Origin: Chondrosia reniformis
Lineage: Eukaryota; Porifera; Demospongiae; Chondrillida; Chondrillidae
DNA length: 64,000 nt
Direction of reading: 5' to 3'
NCBI GenBank assembly: GCA_947172415.1
Contig: OX359200.1
Location: forward strand, 4,094,501-4,158,500
The notes beneath the pieces were generated by a model that saw only the letters and a list, made by a program, of their open reading frames with translations, searched no databases and was not told the origin of the DNA. This document shows positions 31,501 to 42,451 of the stretch, in pieces. A program made the position numbers and the translations under genes. Every line of letters starts with the position of its first letter. Position 1 is the stretch's first letter.

Positions 31501-34500
31501 CTAAGCTGTAGAGGACAGAATAAGAATAAGACTGTTGTTGCATTTTTCTGTTGGCTTGCCATTGTTGGACTGCACAGGGAGATTTTATACACATTCGTGC
31601 CTGCGGGGCACATAAGGTGTCAAGTAGATGGTTTCTTTAGGCTTATTAAGCAGAGATATCGTCATTCTAACTGTGACACTGCAACATTTGGAAGATGTAG
31701 TAACATAATTTAGTTATGCCAATTTCTCCCAGTTTTATACTGATCCATAAACTGGAGTCAATCACTTTGAATGGCGGTAGTGGGATGCCATTCTACAATA
31801 AAAGTTCCAAAAAATCTCTGGTATCAGGGAGGTCTGTCAGATGGGATTTACTGCAGACAAACCAGGTTTTGTGTTCTATAGAAAATCATTGAGGGCCATA
31901 GAAGTGCCAAAGCAATTGAACACTGTCCCTTTAACAGAATTTACTATATACTACTGTTCTACCACCAATCCTAAAACCACCAGGATTGACCCAAGAACGG
32001 CAGAAGTATCTGTACGAACAGATACTTCTGCATGTAACAGAACCATTTTGAGATGTTTACCACATGATCAATACATAGCAGTTTATGCGTTGTATACTTT
32101 GGTTACCACGGCACCCAAAATGCATTACTATGCTTTCAGGACCATTTTTGATACATTTTTGCATATTTCCACATTTTAACAGTCAAGCATTTTTCATTCA
32201 ACACCCACGCATTTAATTAAATTTCCCGTTGTTATTACTTTCTGTAACCATGGAAACATGTGACCCAGTCTAATATTCTACAAAAATATAACATTTCTTA
32301 ATAATATATCAGAGAGTACGGTGTAAGTACAGTTAAACCTCGATGAGAAGTACACCAGGGGACCATTAAAATTTGTACTTGTTATCAAGAGTATACTTGT
32401 TAAGCAAAATTGACCTTTCGACCTCCATATGATCCACTTAACGAACGCTTTCTCTAGATCTTCGTACGCTGCTGTCCTGAAACGCATTCGTCCAGATTCG
32501 AATTTAGGCTGTTTAAATGCTTCCTTAATCTTGTCCTTGTTCTTCAAGATGGTCAACAAGGTAGTCTTGGCAATATCGAATTTTTGTGCGATTGGTGTCT
32601 TAGTGGTGTTCTTCTTTTCGACAGTGGCTAAAATGTCCAATTTCTTGGACAGGGTTAGAGAAGATTGCTTAGCAGCCATAGCTGGTATATGACAAATGAA
32701 CAGCGGCTAGAAGTGTACGTGCTAACTGTTCCTAAATATAAGTGAAAAAGATTGGCGAGGAATGCAGTCTTGTACGTACTAACCGAGATTTCGTGTTAAC
32801 TGTGTTCATCCTAAGCGGACTTTATTTATACACATTTATATGGTAACAAAGCTGGGGACTGCATATATGTTCGCCTTAACCGGTCTTATGTGTTAACCGT
32901 GTTCGCGTTATCGAGGTTTGACTGTATATAGGAATGGCCAAAAAATGGCTCCCCTATCCAATGTATTAGCAAGCAACACCTCATAAATCACCAACGATGC
33001 CATTTTCGGTTATATTCAGTTATTTGTAGCCATTCATGCATGCTTTTCTAAATGCCAAAACATGTTTCGACGCTCTATATGCTCTACAGCATTCAAAAAA
33101 TGGCTAACCAGGAATAGGCCCATTTCTAGAATTCACTTTTCTTTTATTGCATGGACTACCGCTAATATGCGAATTTATGCAGACACGTAAAAGTTAAAAA
33201 TTGTCATAAATATTTCCGAACAAGTGAATAGACAGCCCTAAGTCCTTATTCCTACACATGGACAAGTAAAAATATGAACAAACAACATAAGAAGAGAAGA
33301 CAGAGCTTAAATTACCGAAGTTTTAATACAATTGACTAAATGAATTTCTTTTGCATCAAAATAGGGGCAACGTTTTGCTCCTTATACAATCAGAAATGGG
33401 TCAAAAAAATGGCGACATCTCGTGTTTTGATTGCGCCCTTCTTCATGAAGGGCGCACTATCCAGAACCAACTCCCAAAGGATCTCTCCAGAGAAAGGTCC
33501 GATGCACAGGTAGCACGTTCCTTTGCCAACCTCATGTTCATGGGCAATATTCGAGCGGCCATTCGACTTCTGAGCGATCACAGCAGAGGAGGGAGACTGA
33601 GCCTAAACAGTTGTGTCCCAGGTGGTGCTGGTGAAAGAAGGACTGTTCGGGAGATATTGATGGAAAAGTATCCGGAAGCACAATCCCTCTGTAGATGTCT
33701 GTAGTTATAAATGAAGAATATTCCACCAAGACTCCCATCCTATCCTATATGAACAGATCAATGGCCCTCTAATACATCATATTGCCCTAAGAACCAACAG
33801 GGCTGCAGGGCCATCAGGAATGGATGCTGCTGGTTGGAGGCTCCTTCTGTCATCATTTAGAAAGGAGTTGGCTGACCTGTGTGAAGCAGTGGCTAGCACA
33901 CCGCATCTGCCAGCAATTTGTGGATCCCACCAGCCTGGATGTCTTCACTGCCTGTAGACTAGTGGCCCTAGACAAATGTCCTGGGGTTAGACCAATAGGG
34001 ATTGGCGAAGTGGTCAGAAGGATTATCGGCAAAGCAGTGTTGGCTGCTGCAGGCCCACAAGTCCAAGAGGTGACAGGAGCATTGCAAGTGTATGCAGGGC
34101 AACGTGGAGGGAGTGAAGCAGCTGTCCATGCAATGAGACACATTCTTCAGGATGCCAACAGTGAGGCAGTACTGCTGGTAGATGCAACGAACGCTTTCAA
34201 CTCCCTGAACAGACAAGTTGCCCTTCAGAATGTCTTGCATCTTTGCCCGACAATTGCCCTTGCAATAGTGAATACGTACCGTGCTGATGCCCAGTTGTTT
34301 GTTGATGGAGAAGTTATTTACTCCAGAGAGGGTACTACTCAGGGTGATCCCCTGGCAATGGCATGCAATGTATGCCATTGCCACTATATATACCTCTCAT
34401 CCACAAACTGGACAAGTTGAGTGAGGTAAAGCAAGTCTGGTTCGCTGACAATGCCTCTTCCGGTGGCCAACTCCATCAGCTTAAACATTGGTGAGATAAA

Positions 34501-37494
34501 ATGGAGGAGATTGGACCAGACTTCGGTTATCATGCGAATGCCTCAAAGTCACGGCTCATTGTCAAGGATGAACATACAGCCCGGACTACTGAACTGTTTC
34601 AAGGTAGTGATGTGCAGATTACTAGAGAAGGGCAGAGACATATAGGGGCTGCACTGGGGTCTCAGACCTTTGTGGAGACATATGAGATGGGCAGGGTTCA
34701 GGAGTGGGTAAGAGAAGTGGAGCAGTTGGCAGCTATTGCCAGAAGCCAGCCGCATGCAGCATACACTGCTATGACACATGGCCTCTCCAGTAAGTGGATG
34801 TACTTGTCGAGAACGATCCCCAACATCAGCGACCTCCTTCAGCCCCTTGAGAATGCCATTTGCTACAAATGCTTACCAGCTCTCACAGGTAGAAGCTCCT
34901 TCACGGAACAAGAGAAAGACCTGTTAGCACTTCCCACTAGACTGGGTGGCCTTGGTATTCCCAGCCCCATGCACCAAGTCCGCAAACTTCATGTTTGACA
35001 GTTCGTAACAGACCACTGACAGCACTCATTCTTCAACAACACCACATACAAGAGATTAGCATCCCTCCTGGCAGACAAGCATGCACAGTCGTATTCAAAG
35101 ACCATGAGCTGGATCCGATGCTTGCTGAATTTCTCCTTGCTGAGATTGGCCATCATGTGCGTTCGTGGTACACGTTCCACATCAAACAGGGCCGGCCGAA
35201 CAACTGCCCTCTGTGAAGGCCAGCTTGACTTAGTGGCCAGTGAGGGTACGATCTCCAACTGCTAAGTTAGAAACAGACTAATGTAACACAATCTGTACTT
35301 TTGACAAACATGTTTCAAGCTATTTACCATGTCATCATTATTGTTTACAATGATTGCTGTAATTCAGTTATTATTATAAATAAAATAAATAAATAAAAAA
35401 TCGGGACAACTCTGTCTCAAACTTAACAGGAAAGTATACAAATACACTTTATCTAAACTTCGCTACAACTTGCTTATATATTCGGTAGCTCCTTCTCGTA
35501 GGAGAGTGTCGACTTGTCATGGCCGTTCACAAAAGGGATGATCTTCTTTAGCAACGAGGCGGTGACATTTTCGCAACGTCACATGATTCCCAAAATGTGT
35601 ACAGAGTGACATACGAAGGTGTTGGTGATGCACTAGAGAAACATCACTCTACATCCTAGATTGCAAAATCGTAACCTTGCATTCTTCATTATATCTTGCA
35701 ACTTTAATTAAACAAAACTTCGCCAGACGTTTTTCTTACACATGTATACCCTTAATTTTATGATACAATGCCCAATTCTGTTGCTAGGACCTTCCTTTGA
35801 GCCATATGAATTATTTATATAATTTTATTTATTTATTTAATTAATTAATTATATTAGATTAGATTACCTTATAACTTGTACTGTATATAGGTAATTTTAG
35901 ATTATATTCTTACTTCTAGGAGGAGGACTGGGAGTAGGATCTAAAACTGCAGTGCTTGATGTATTAATACTGCTTTCTGAGCTTCGAACAAAACTGCTTT
36001 CTGAGCTTGGAACAATACAGCATTCTGAACTTGGAACAAAACTAGTTGTTATAAAACCATTTTCATAATTCTCACTGCTAAATGTCTCATGTGATATCTC
36101 AGAAAGCGTGGGTTGTATAAAATCTAAATAGAAGCATATAATATATACTATACTGCTTGTATTTATGTTATAAAGAGAGTGAGTATATAGAGTACTTGAC
36201 ATATGACCTAGTTGTTGTATAAAGTACTATACACATATATTCAAGTGCTACACAGTGCAAGTTAGAGATGGGAAATTAATCCTAGGATAATCACAGTACA
36301 AGACTTTAGTACTACTGCAGGTTTGAAAAATCATTGAAATACTCAACTTCTGCATAGAGAGTAGTAGTCTATATAAAGTTTAATATATGGCTTATCAATT
36401 ACCTTTTCACGCTTTAGTATAGACTGAAAATTATGCATCTGCATGCATATGCCAATATCAACAACAGTTTCAGTCTTAAAGGGGTCTCAGTCAATAGTCA
36501 CTGTAGATTTGATTTGTGGCTTGAGAGGGAGCTAGGAATACTGATGTTTGGTTGCATGCATCACATTATCAACTGAGTTATATACAGAGACCATTTTGGT
36601 TGCATGCACACAAGGACATAAATTGCCGAGGCCTTTAGATATATGTGTGCAAGTATGCACACGTGGACAAAATGACACACATGATTTGCACGCATGCATT
36701 TCAAATGCTACCCCACTCCTGTATACGTACAAACATGGATACGTAAACATAAAACAGAAAACATACGAAGAGAAGACAGAGCTTAAGTTTTAGCAAATAC
36801 AGCCACCAAAACAAAAAGTTTTTGCATCGATATAGGAACTATTTCGGTTTAACCACTTTGCGAAGGTTGTAGAGCATCGAAAACATGTTTTGGCGTTTAG
36901 AAAAGCATGCAAAAACGACTGCAAACACTCGAATGCAACCGAAAATCCCATCGCTGTTGATTTATGAGGCGTTAATTTATAATGTACATTGAATAGGGCG
37001 GCCATGTTTTTTTCGGCCATCCCTACTTAGAGAGTACTACCGTACTCTCTGATAATTCCTCCTGCAGCTTGCGTGCGAACGACGCCAAACGCCGGATTAA
37101 CGGTGTTATGAGGGGGTATACGGACGACGATTCGCCGCGCCTGAGAAAGGCGCCGCACGCATTCCCTTCTTTACGGAAAAGGGCGCTATGTTTTCCCTAC
37201 GTTTACGGATGGCGTATACGAGATTCCTTCCTATCTTGACGAAGACAGCTGGTATTGGTATTATGAAAATGCCTTCGCTGGACTCAGGAGGCGCCATCGT
37301 ATAGGGCGCTGGAGCATAGAAGCCCGACGCGAAGGCGGGCTTCTATGCTAGTACTGTATAATTAGCAACAAGAAAAATAGATGTACATACAATTACAATA
37401 GACACCTCATGTATATATACTTACGTGATCCTCCTGACTTGACAGGAGTCAGAGAACAAAACAGCGCTACACCCAATATAAGGAGAAATTTCAT
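28503..37494 (-). CDS. Secreted cysteine-rich protein A (VWC-like module plus unknown Cys domain)
   Basis: Minus-strand exons in transcript order: 37425-37494, 35914-36123, 30213-30282, 30104-30147, 29943-30009, 28856-29057, 28503-28562. They give 723 nt, 240 aa, with every junction in phase. Exon 1 is a signal peptide (MKFLLILGVALFCSLTPVKS). Exon 2, symmetric and absent from genes B and C, is Ser/Thr-rich with three SSE(S/C)-type repeats. Exons 3-4 form a VWC subdomain (C-x-Y-R-G ... PAGDGCNTC-N-C ... C). Exon 5 has KCTGKFCSNPNN. Exon 6 has RNFAVTTCNACYF, then QKQFFGP-like and paired Cys. Exon 7 adds one Cys (YFRC). I recognise no family for exons 5-7. The intron 30283-35913 is packed with transposon debris. 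The link from exon 2 to exon 3 rests on phase, and the exon 6 donor (gtgatt) is weak. Extracellular location is inferred. Confidence 0.65.
29058..29942. other. Intron 5 of gene A
   Basis: About 885 bp of AT-rich intron. I see no gene and no clear inverted repeat in it. Confidence 0.4.
30350..32170 (+). mobile_element. Decayed repetitive-element ORF (transposase-like, uncertain)
   Basis: Plus-strand coding-like pieces in shifting frames suggest one disrupted protein: TTTRQGNKKKRQRHCFTF near 30600, VFLPAFQTK near 30890, and a PQTDVCNRCE stretch near 31030, followed by longer frames at 31073-31375 and 31841-32179. The order (HxFTF, LPA...TK, P-x-TD-x-C-x-x-C) recalls a widespread uncharacterised transposase-like family of aquatic invertebrate and fish genomes; that is recollection, not a search result. 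Frameshifts and stops break it. It sits antisense in the large intron of gene A. Confidence 0.4.
32305..33350. repeat. Dispersed repeat copy, split by a Tigger insertion
   Basis: Both sides of the Tigger element (32330-32924) match the complement of 36735-37060: cagagagtacggt on the left; aatggccaaaaaatggc, gcatgcttttctaaatgcc and caaaacatgttt on the right. A run near 33290 (agaagagaagacagagctta) is shared in the same orientation with 36768. The element type is unknown. Confidence 0.55.
32330..32924 (-). mobile_element. Pogo/Tigger-type DNA transposon, deletion derivative
   Basis: The ends CAGTTAAACCTCGAT (32330-32344) and ATCGAGGTTTGACTG (32910-32924) are inverted repeats bordered by TA on both sides (32328-32329, 32925-32926), the target duplication of Tc1/mariner-superfamily elements. 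The minus strand codes for the N-terminal CENP-B/pogo helix-turn-helix (32440-32679: SLTLSKKLDILATVE, then KTPIAQKFDIAKTTL and ILKNKDKI). The catalytic DDE part is missing. Confidence 0.8.
33390..35400 (+). mobile_element. Non-LTR retrotransposon remnant (reverse transcriptase)
   Basis: Plus-strand frames show a broken reverse transcriptase. An N-terminal piece (33351-33704) is followed by ALRTNRAAGPSGMDAAGW near 33780 and motif A VLLVDATNAFNSLNR near 34160. Motif B REGTTQGDPLAMA comes next near 34328, then FADNAS (FADD with the second Asp lost) near 34440. The downstream HAAYTAMTHGLSSKWMYLSR and LPTRLGGLGIPSP blocks are typical of this RT group. At least three frameshifts and the lost catalytic Asp make it dead. 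The A-rich tail (taaataaaataaataaataa) at about 35373-35399 marks the 3' end, and the 5' end is truncated. It lies antisense in the gene A intron. Confidence 0.75.
36240..36640. repeat. Partial copy of the 39.9-kb TIR element
   Basis: It shares ordered blocks with 39970-40360: caagt(g/a)ctacacagtgcaa, gagtagtagtct, gctttagtatagactgaa, ggttgcatgca, and cgaggccttta/ctgaggccttta. It lacks the long inverted ends. It lies in intron 1 of gene A. Confidence 0.6.
36735..37060. repeat. Dispersed repeat, uninterrupted paralogue of 32.3-33.3 kb
   Basis: It contains the short hairpin AGAGAGTAC-TACC-GTACTCTCT (37029-37050). In opposite orientation it matches the sequence on both sides of the Tigger element at 32.3 kb, so it serves as the empty-site copy. 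Confidence 0.55.
37061..37360. other. CpG-rich segment with hairpin inside intron 1 of gene A
   Basis: About 300 bp is markedly richer in CG dinucleotides than its surroundings (for example cggacgacgattcgccgcgcc). It ends in a perfect 13-bp hairpin, gcatagaagcccg / cgggcttctatgc (37314-37326 and 37336-37348). Short frames on either strand resemble nothing known. It could be a CpG-island promoter or a foreign insertion. Confidence 0.45.
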
Positions 37495-37529
37495 AGCCGA
37501 TCCTCTACAGCTGCTACACATACTGGCCT

Positions 37530-37536
37530 TTATATA
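37530..37536 (-). promoter_or_regulatory. TATA box of gene A
   Basis: TATATAA on the minus strand, 42 bp from its 5' end to the ATG at 37494. Genes B and C have a TATA at a comparable distance, implying very short 5' leaders. Confidence 0.55.
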
Positions 37537-37986
37537 TTTGTATCAGGATACAGTAACTGTTCATTCTTCAAATACTTTCAGTGACACCAACAACTTAGAT
37601 AAGTTAGACCAATATCTATATTAATTTGGCCGCTTTGTTGGGTTTATATGTATTTGTAATCCTAACGTTAACGATTCTGCATGTATATGATATACTGCAG
37701 CATATATATAGTCTCTTTACTCATGCAGTCTGATTTCACAGCATGCATATATATGTCTCTCTCAATGTATGATAGCCAGTTATTATATGAAATATTACAC
37801 ATAATAGGGATGCTATATAAAATTGATGTAATTGGATATATATTATCACAAGCTGCATTTGGTATATGTATAATACTATATATATTATGTATTACCTCCG
37901 GGACAAAACGTTCACTTCTAGATCTGTGAAAAATTGTGTGCTGAGTCTCATTATACCAATAATATTATTGTGATATGCATGCATTC

Positions 37987-38215
37987 ACCACCAATTAAAA
38001 TGTAGACTAATTATTTATCTGGTAGTTAGTTTAAGAGGGAGAACATGGAGGAGGCATTGCTGTGGCAATTGTAGCTCAGTGGCAGAGCAACTGGTGGTCA
38101 TAACCAGCTGTCTGAGGTACAATACCCAGCAATTGCTTCTTTTATGTTTTTCCCTCCTATTGATGTTTGACTGATTATACTTGTGGTTTGATTATCACTT
38201 TGATTATTCATGCAT
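37987..38215 (+). repeat. tRNA-derived repeat, copy 1
   Basis: It contains a tRNA-like block (38065-38136) with a perfect 7-bp acceptor stem (GCAATTG/CAATTGC) and box A TAGCTCAGTGG; box B is decayed (ggtacaatacc). About 75 bp before and 80 bp after are also shared with 63620-63845, so the repeat unit is larger than the tRNA. Confidence 0.65.
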
Positions 38216-38432
38216 GCATACAAAACTACAACACTTCAATTTTATTTATTCCTGTTAAATGAAAAGTACATTTAACACATTCACAATGAGCTAGTTATAT
38301 ATATAATCATGCAAGATTATATATATTTGTTGTAAGATATAATAAATATATGATGCTTAAGGTTTCTTGGCAGACTGTAAATTAAGTATAATAGACTGTT
38401 GTCTTTCACATGATTTTTGACTAGCAAGACTC

Positions 38433-41226
38433 TTATTTTCTTTCTGTTGGATGGAAACACCTGAAATTTTTATTTCTCTCTGGGGCTGTATCCTACAAAT
38501 ATGAGAAAAGATGAACTGACTTTATGATAGGTCCTCATTGACACCTTCTGATAAACTATACATACCATGACTTGGTTCTTAATGCAAATTCCAAATTTTC
38601 TGACACATATTCTTGCATCAGGGCCAAAAAACTGCTTTTCACAGGTTGCTGCTCTCCTGAAGCACCTCTCGGGTATTTCTAGTGGTGCACTTGAGTAGTA
38701 GCATGCATTACAAGTTGTCACAGCAAAGTTGCGGTCTCTACCGGTGTAAGTCACAGTTATATTTTCTGGTTCACCTCTACAATATATTTATATATAATTT
38801 GATTCTTTGTAACAGAAAATGTATTTACTTCAGCATCAATATTGATTCAATGACAGTGCCTCGAGAGGTTTGGTACCCAAAGTTAGGAAAATGGTTGAAA
38901 GGCAGAGCATTTGAGCAGCCAATAGCCAATAACACATAAATAATCCCAGTGATTGCATAATAATAATTAGATCTCGAAGCCAAGATTATGAATAAGAAAA
39001 AAGAAAATGTCGAAGAAATGCTGGGAATCATTTAAGAGGGCCAACTTTAATCATCATGATCAGTGCACTGTCTCTGCACCATGAGATCTGCCAATTGCTA
39101 TATATTAATGCTCCATATATATATACCTTCCTTGCATACTAATAAATTATATATATAATAAATTAATCTCCATCACAATTAATTATGACTCGTGCATTTT
39201 TATCAGTACAAGCTATGGATGTTCACTGTAAATCCCTTATCATTAACATGCTTTTAAATTTAGCTATATTAGCAATTTGACATTTACCGATAAAATTGGG
39301 GTTCGCTAAATATAGTACTACTAAATAGAGTACTACTGTTACACAGTATTTATTACTGCAATTAACTAACAAAACTTCCATGCATTTTGTAAGTTGCTAA
39401 TATTAAATGTAGGGGTAAAATCCAGTTTCGCTAACTTTTGGTTCAACTTAAATAAAGGGATTTAAAGTATATGGTGTCTGAACAGGTTTGCTGGATACAT
39501 AAATGTCTATATAATATTAAATTAAAGAGAGTAGTTATTATGTTTTACTTTTTGAACTGTCAGGTTTTAATGGGTGCTGAAGTATGCACTAAGAGATTCG
39601 TTTTTAATGCCCCCTTTCCAAGCTTATAATTGTATACGTACCCTTATACCTTTTGAAACCTGGCAGTTTGAAGTTTCATGCCATATATATATATATGAAA
39701 CCTGAGATATGGTCTTCTGAGGAAGAAAATACATTAACTTTACAATTAGCTAAATTAAAAGAATAATAATTATTCATATTAACATGAATATATATATACA
39801 GTACAAGTATCATATATATATATATAAATGCATTAACACCCTGTAAAGTCAAATGTGGACTAGTAGTTCGTATATATATATAGCAATAAATTCAATATTT
39901 GATATAATATTATTCTGAAGATGATGCAACTTATTTTATTATATATATATTTACATGTTTAATTACAATCAAGTACTACACAGTGCAAATTACGAATTTA
40001 TACATGGATTCAAGTGACTCCCAAAATAATCACAATCAGCTACACGACTTCAGCCACACTGAAATCCTCAATTTCTGCATACAGAGTAGTAGTCTCTACA
40101 GATCATATAAGGTTAAGCACATGGTCTTCCAATTACCTTTTCACACCTTAGTATAGACTGAAGATGATGAATCTTCTGCCATCATCAGCAAAAATTCCAG
40201 TCTCAAGTGGTCTCAGCCAATAATCACACCAGGTTTGATTTGCCCTTGAGTGTGAGCTAGGAGTACCAACGATTGGTTGCATGCATTCACATAAACAGCA
40301 GGGTTAGAGACCATTTGGCAACTTGCACACAGGGACATAAAAGGCTGAGGCCTTTAATTTATTTCATGTACAATGTCCCTTGTGTTATATATTATCTTGG
40401 GAGTCACTTGCATCCATGTATAAATTCATAACTTGCACTGTGTAGTACTTGATTGTAATTAAACATGTATATTATGTAAAATAAGTTGCATCATATATTA
40501 TATCGAACATTGAATGTATGTAACTTTTGCTGGGGCTATATTGCAAAGTATACCTCACTATACTGAGAAATTCAATACATTACACATTATAATATATAAT
40601 TGTGCAGCCACATAAACACAGGTAGTATACGTATATACTGTACTGGACAGGTTATACAGTTTGCCAGAAATCCAAATTGCAGAGGTTTTGTTATATATCA
40701 ATATATCAATGTATGTATGGCAACCTAAATACATTAGCTGTATAGCTTACTTGTGGCAAAATGCTAAACTGTTATTGGTATCAGAACAAAATCCTGCTGT
40801 ACATTTGGGCAATGCATCTGATGGCACCATGTATATAAAAATGAATTTCACTCCAGAAACAATTAATAGTCACTTACTACAAGGATCCTCAGTACACGTT
40901 ACATTGCCTCCAGTACAGTTGCTGTAGTAAAGAAATGACATGCAGGGCAAAAGGTATGATCCAGAAAATACTATAACAGATCTATAATTATATATGTACC
41001 ATGTGTTACATCCATCACCAGCTGGCCAGACATCTCCTTCACCAAATGTTTCACCTCTGTATGAACATTCTAATAAATAGAGCACTCTAATAAACCACTC
41101 TTATAGCAAAACATTTGGTTTTATTGGTGTTCCAATATATACATTACTATCTGATATCTTACCAGCATAAGATGCCTTAACAGGAGTCAGAGAGTTGAAT
41201 AGGGCTAATAGAAGGACGAATTTCAT
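38433..41226 (-). CDS. Secreted cysteine-rich protein B, 171 aa
   Basis: Minus-strand exons in order: 41163-41226, 41000-41069, 40878-40921, 40751-40817, 38566-38776, 38433-38492 (516 nt, 171 aa, all in phase). A signal peptide (MKFVLLLALFNSLTPVKAS) is followed by a mature chain with 16 Cys. The VWC subdomain has ECSYRGETFGEGDVWPAGDG, then CNTCNC and VTCTEDPC. A linker KCTAGFCSDTNN follows. The larger Cys block holds TGRDRNFAVTTCNACYYSS, ERCFRRAATCEKQFFGP and RICVRKFGICIKNQVM. The tail DTAPERNKNFRC ends ERK. The exon layout 70-44-67 nt is identical in genes A and C. Secretion is well supported. Function is unknown: VWC modules usually bind extracellular ligands, but the other half is unassigned. 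Confidence 0.8.
39918..40498. mobile_element. MITE with about 100-bp terminal inverted repeats
   Basis: Left arm gatgatgcaacttattttat through caagtactacacagtgcaaa to caagtgactcccaa, and right arm ttgggagtcacttg back to aaaataagttgcatcat, are inverted copies of about 100 bp. No coding capacity. It lies in intron 4 of gene B. Confidence 0.8.
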
Positions 41227-41276
41227 TGTTATATATACTTGAAGATCCTTTGTACTGCAGTTACACTTGGTAGCAG

Positions 41277-41283
41277 TTATATA
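41277..41283 (-). promoter_or_regulatory. TATA box of gene B
   Basis: TATATAA on the minus strand, 57 bp upstream of the ATG. Between them lie AAGTGTAAC and GATCTTCAAGT, both also found at the same place before gene C: a shared proximal promoter. Confidence 0.6.
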
Positions 41284-41480
41284 AGTCACAACTAAAGTAA
41301 CTTCTTAAATATTTTCACCTTGAATGTATAGATATTGGTTATATACTAAAAATACCTCACCCCAAGTATAAATCATGTTATTCACCTCATGCAATATACA
41401 GTACTTATAAATTAGCAGTTGTAAAGTTTTTTTGTTATAAACAGCAATACATAATATATATCCATGTGTATATAAAATTA

Positions 41481-41909
41481 CGAGCATGCATACATTCACC
41501 AGCATAAGCACCCATTTGTCTTATTTGTGTTCATAATCTCATATATATCTATTAGAGAGGGATTGAGTTAAATATGTGAATTGGAATTTGAAAGTGTAGT
41601 GACAAGTCTGGAACTGAAGAGTAACTATTCCTGGTATTATCACACCTGAAACCAAAGAAAAGTGTGATCTATACGTATATCCAATTTACAGAACAGAGCG
41701 AGAGAGAGAGAGAGAAAGAGAAAGTATGTCATTTGTATATCCCTACTTAGTACCTAGCTTATGATCCATCATGCTTATATATAAATAGGTAAAGCTTATA
41801 AATATATTTATATAATCGGCTAAAACACAGTTGTAAGGCTTTTTGCAACCAAAAGTCAATCCTCCACCTTCAGCAAGGTTAAATATAAAGTTGAAAACTA
41901 GCAACAGCA
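41481..41909 (-). pseudogene. Decayed PYROXD1 fragment (exons 11-12)
   Basis: This closely matches 45541-45850: the stretch across ccagcataagcacccatttg, cataatctcat, caagtctggaactgaagagt and cctgaaaccaaagaaaagtg, then cagcaaggttaaa. It thus covers the start of exon 12, intron 11 and exon 11 of PYROXD1. It is interrupted by insertions, including a (GA)n run near 41697-41725, and has no matching exons on either side. It is a truncated duplication, not a gene. Confidence 0.8.
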
Positions 41910-42451
41910 TTAAAGTCTTAGAATATCACAAATTTTCACTTGACCCAGCACATTAAAATGAAAATGTGATCCATTTCAGTTCTAGCTGCTTTGAGTTAAT
42001 GAAATGGATACAAGTGACCGCATGAAAGTTGAAGGAGCTACGTACATATATAAGAAAATTAAATTCATTAGAACATATAGCGGCATAAAATATCACTGTA
42101 AGTGTATAGGGTGCATGGCACCATTGATGATCGGCTGTGAAACCTCTTTATATCTATATAGGATGCATGCATGTATTAAGTATAATTTAATATCAAATCA
42201 TTCATTGGGGCACATTTTTAACTTCTCAAAGATGGCTTTAGGCTGTAACAATAACAATGACATTGTTTATCAATATAATATCAGTTACAACTACCAATTG
42301 AACATTTTGAAAAATAACTGAATAATCATATTTTTGACTGATATAATGGTGAAAGGCTTCTCATTATAATCAATATACATATATATAACAAGAAATTGAT
42401 TAAGTTTTAGAAATTAATGTTAACATTCTGTTTGGTATTAGCTCTTGGTTC

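Noticed and set aside
42004..42321. Plus-strand 105-codon frame between genes B and C
   Set aside because: AT-rich, low-complexity composition, no similarity and no splice partners; probably chance.
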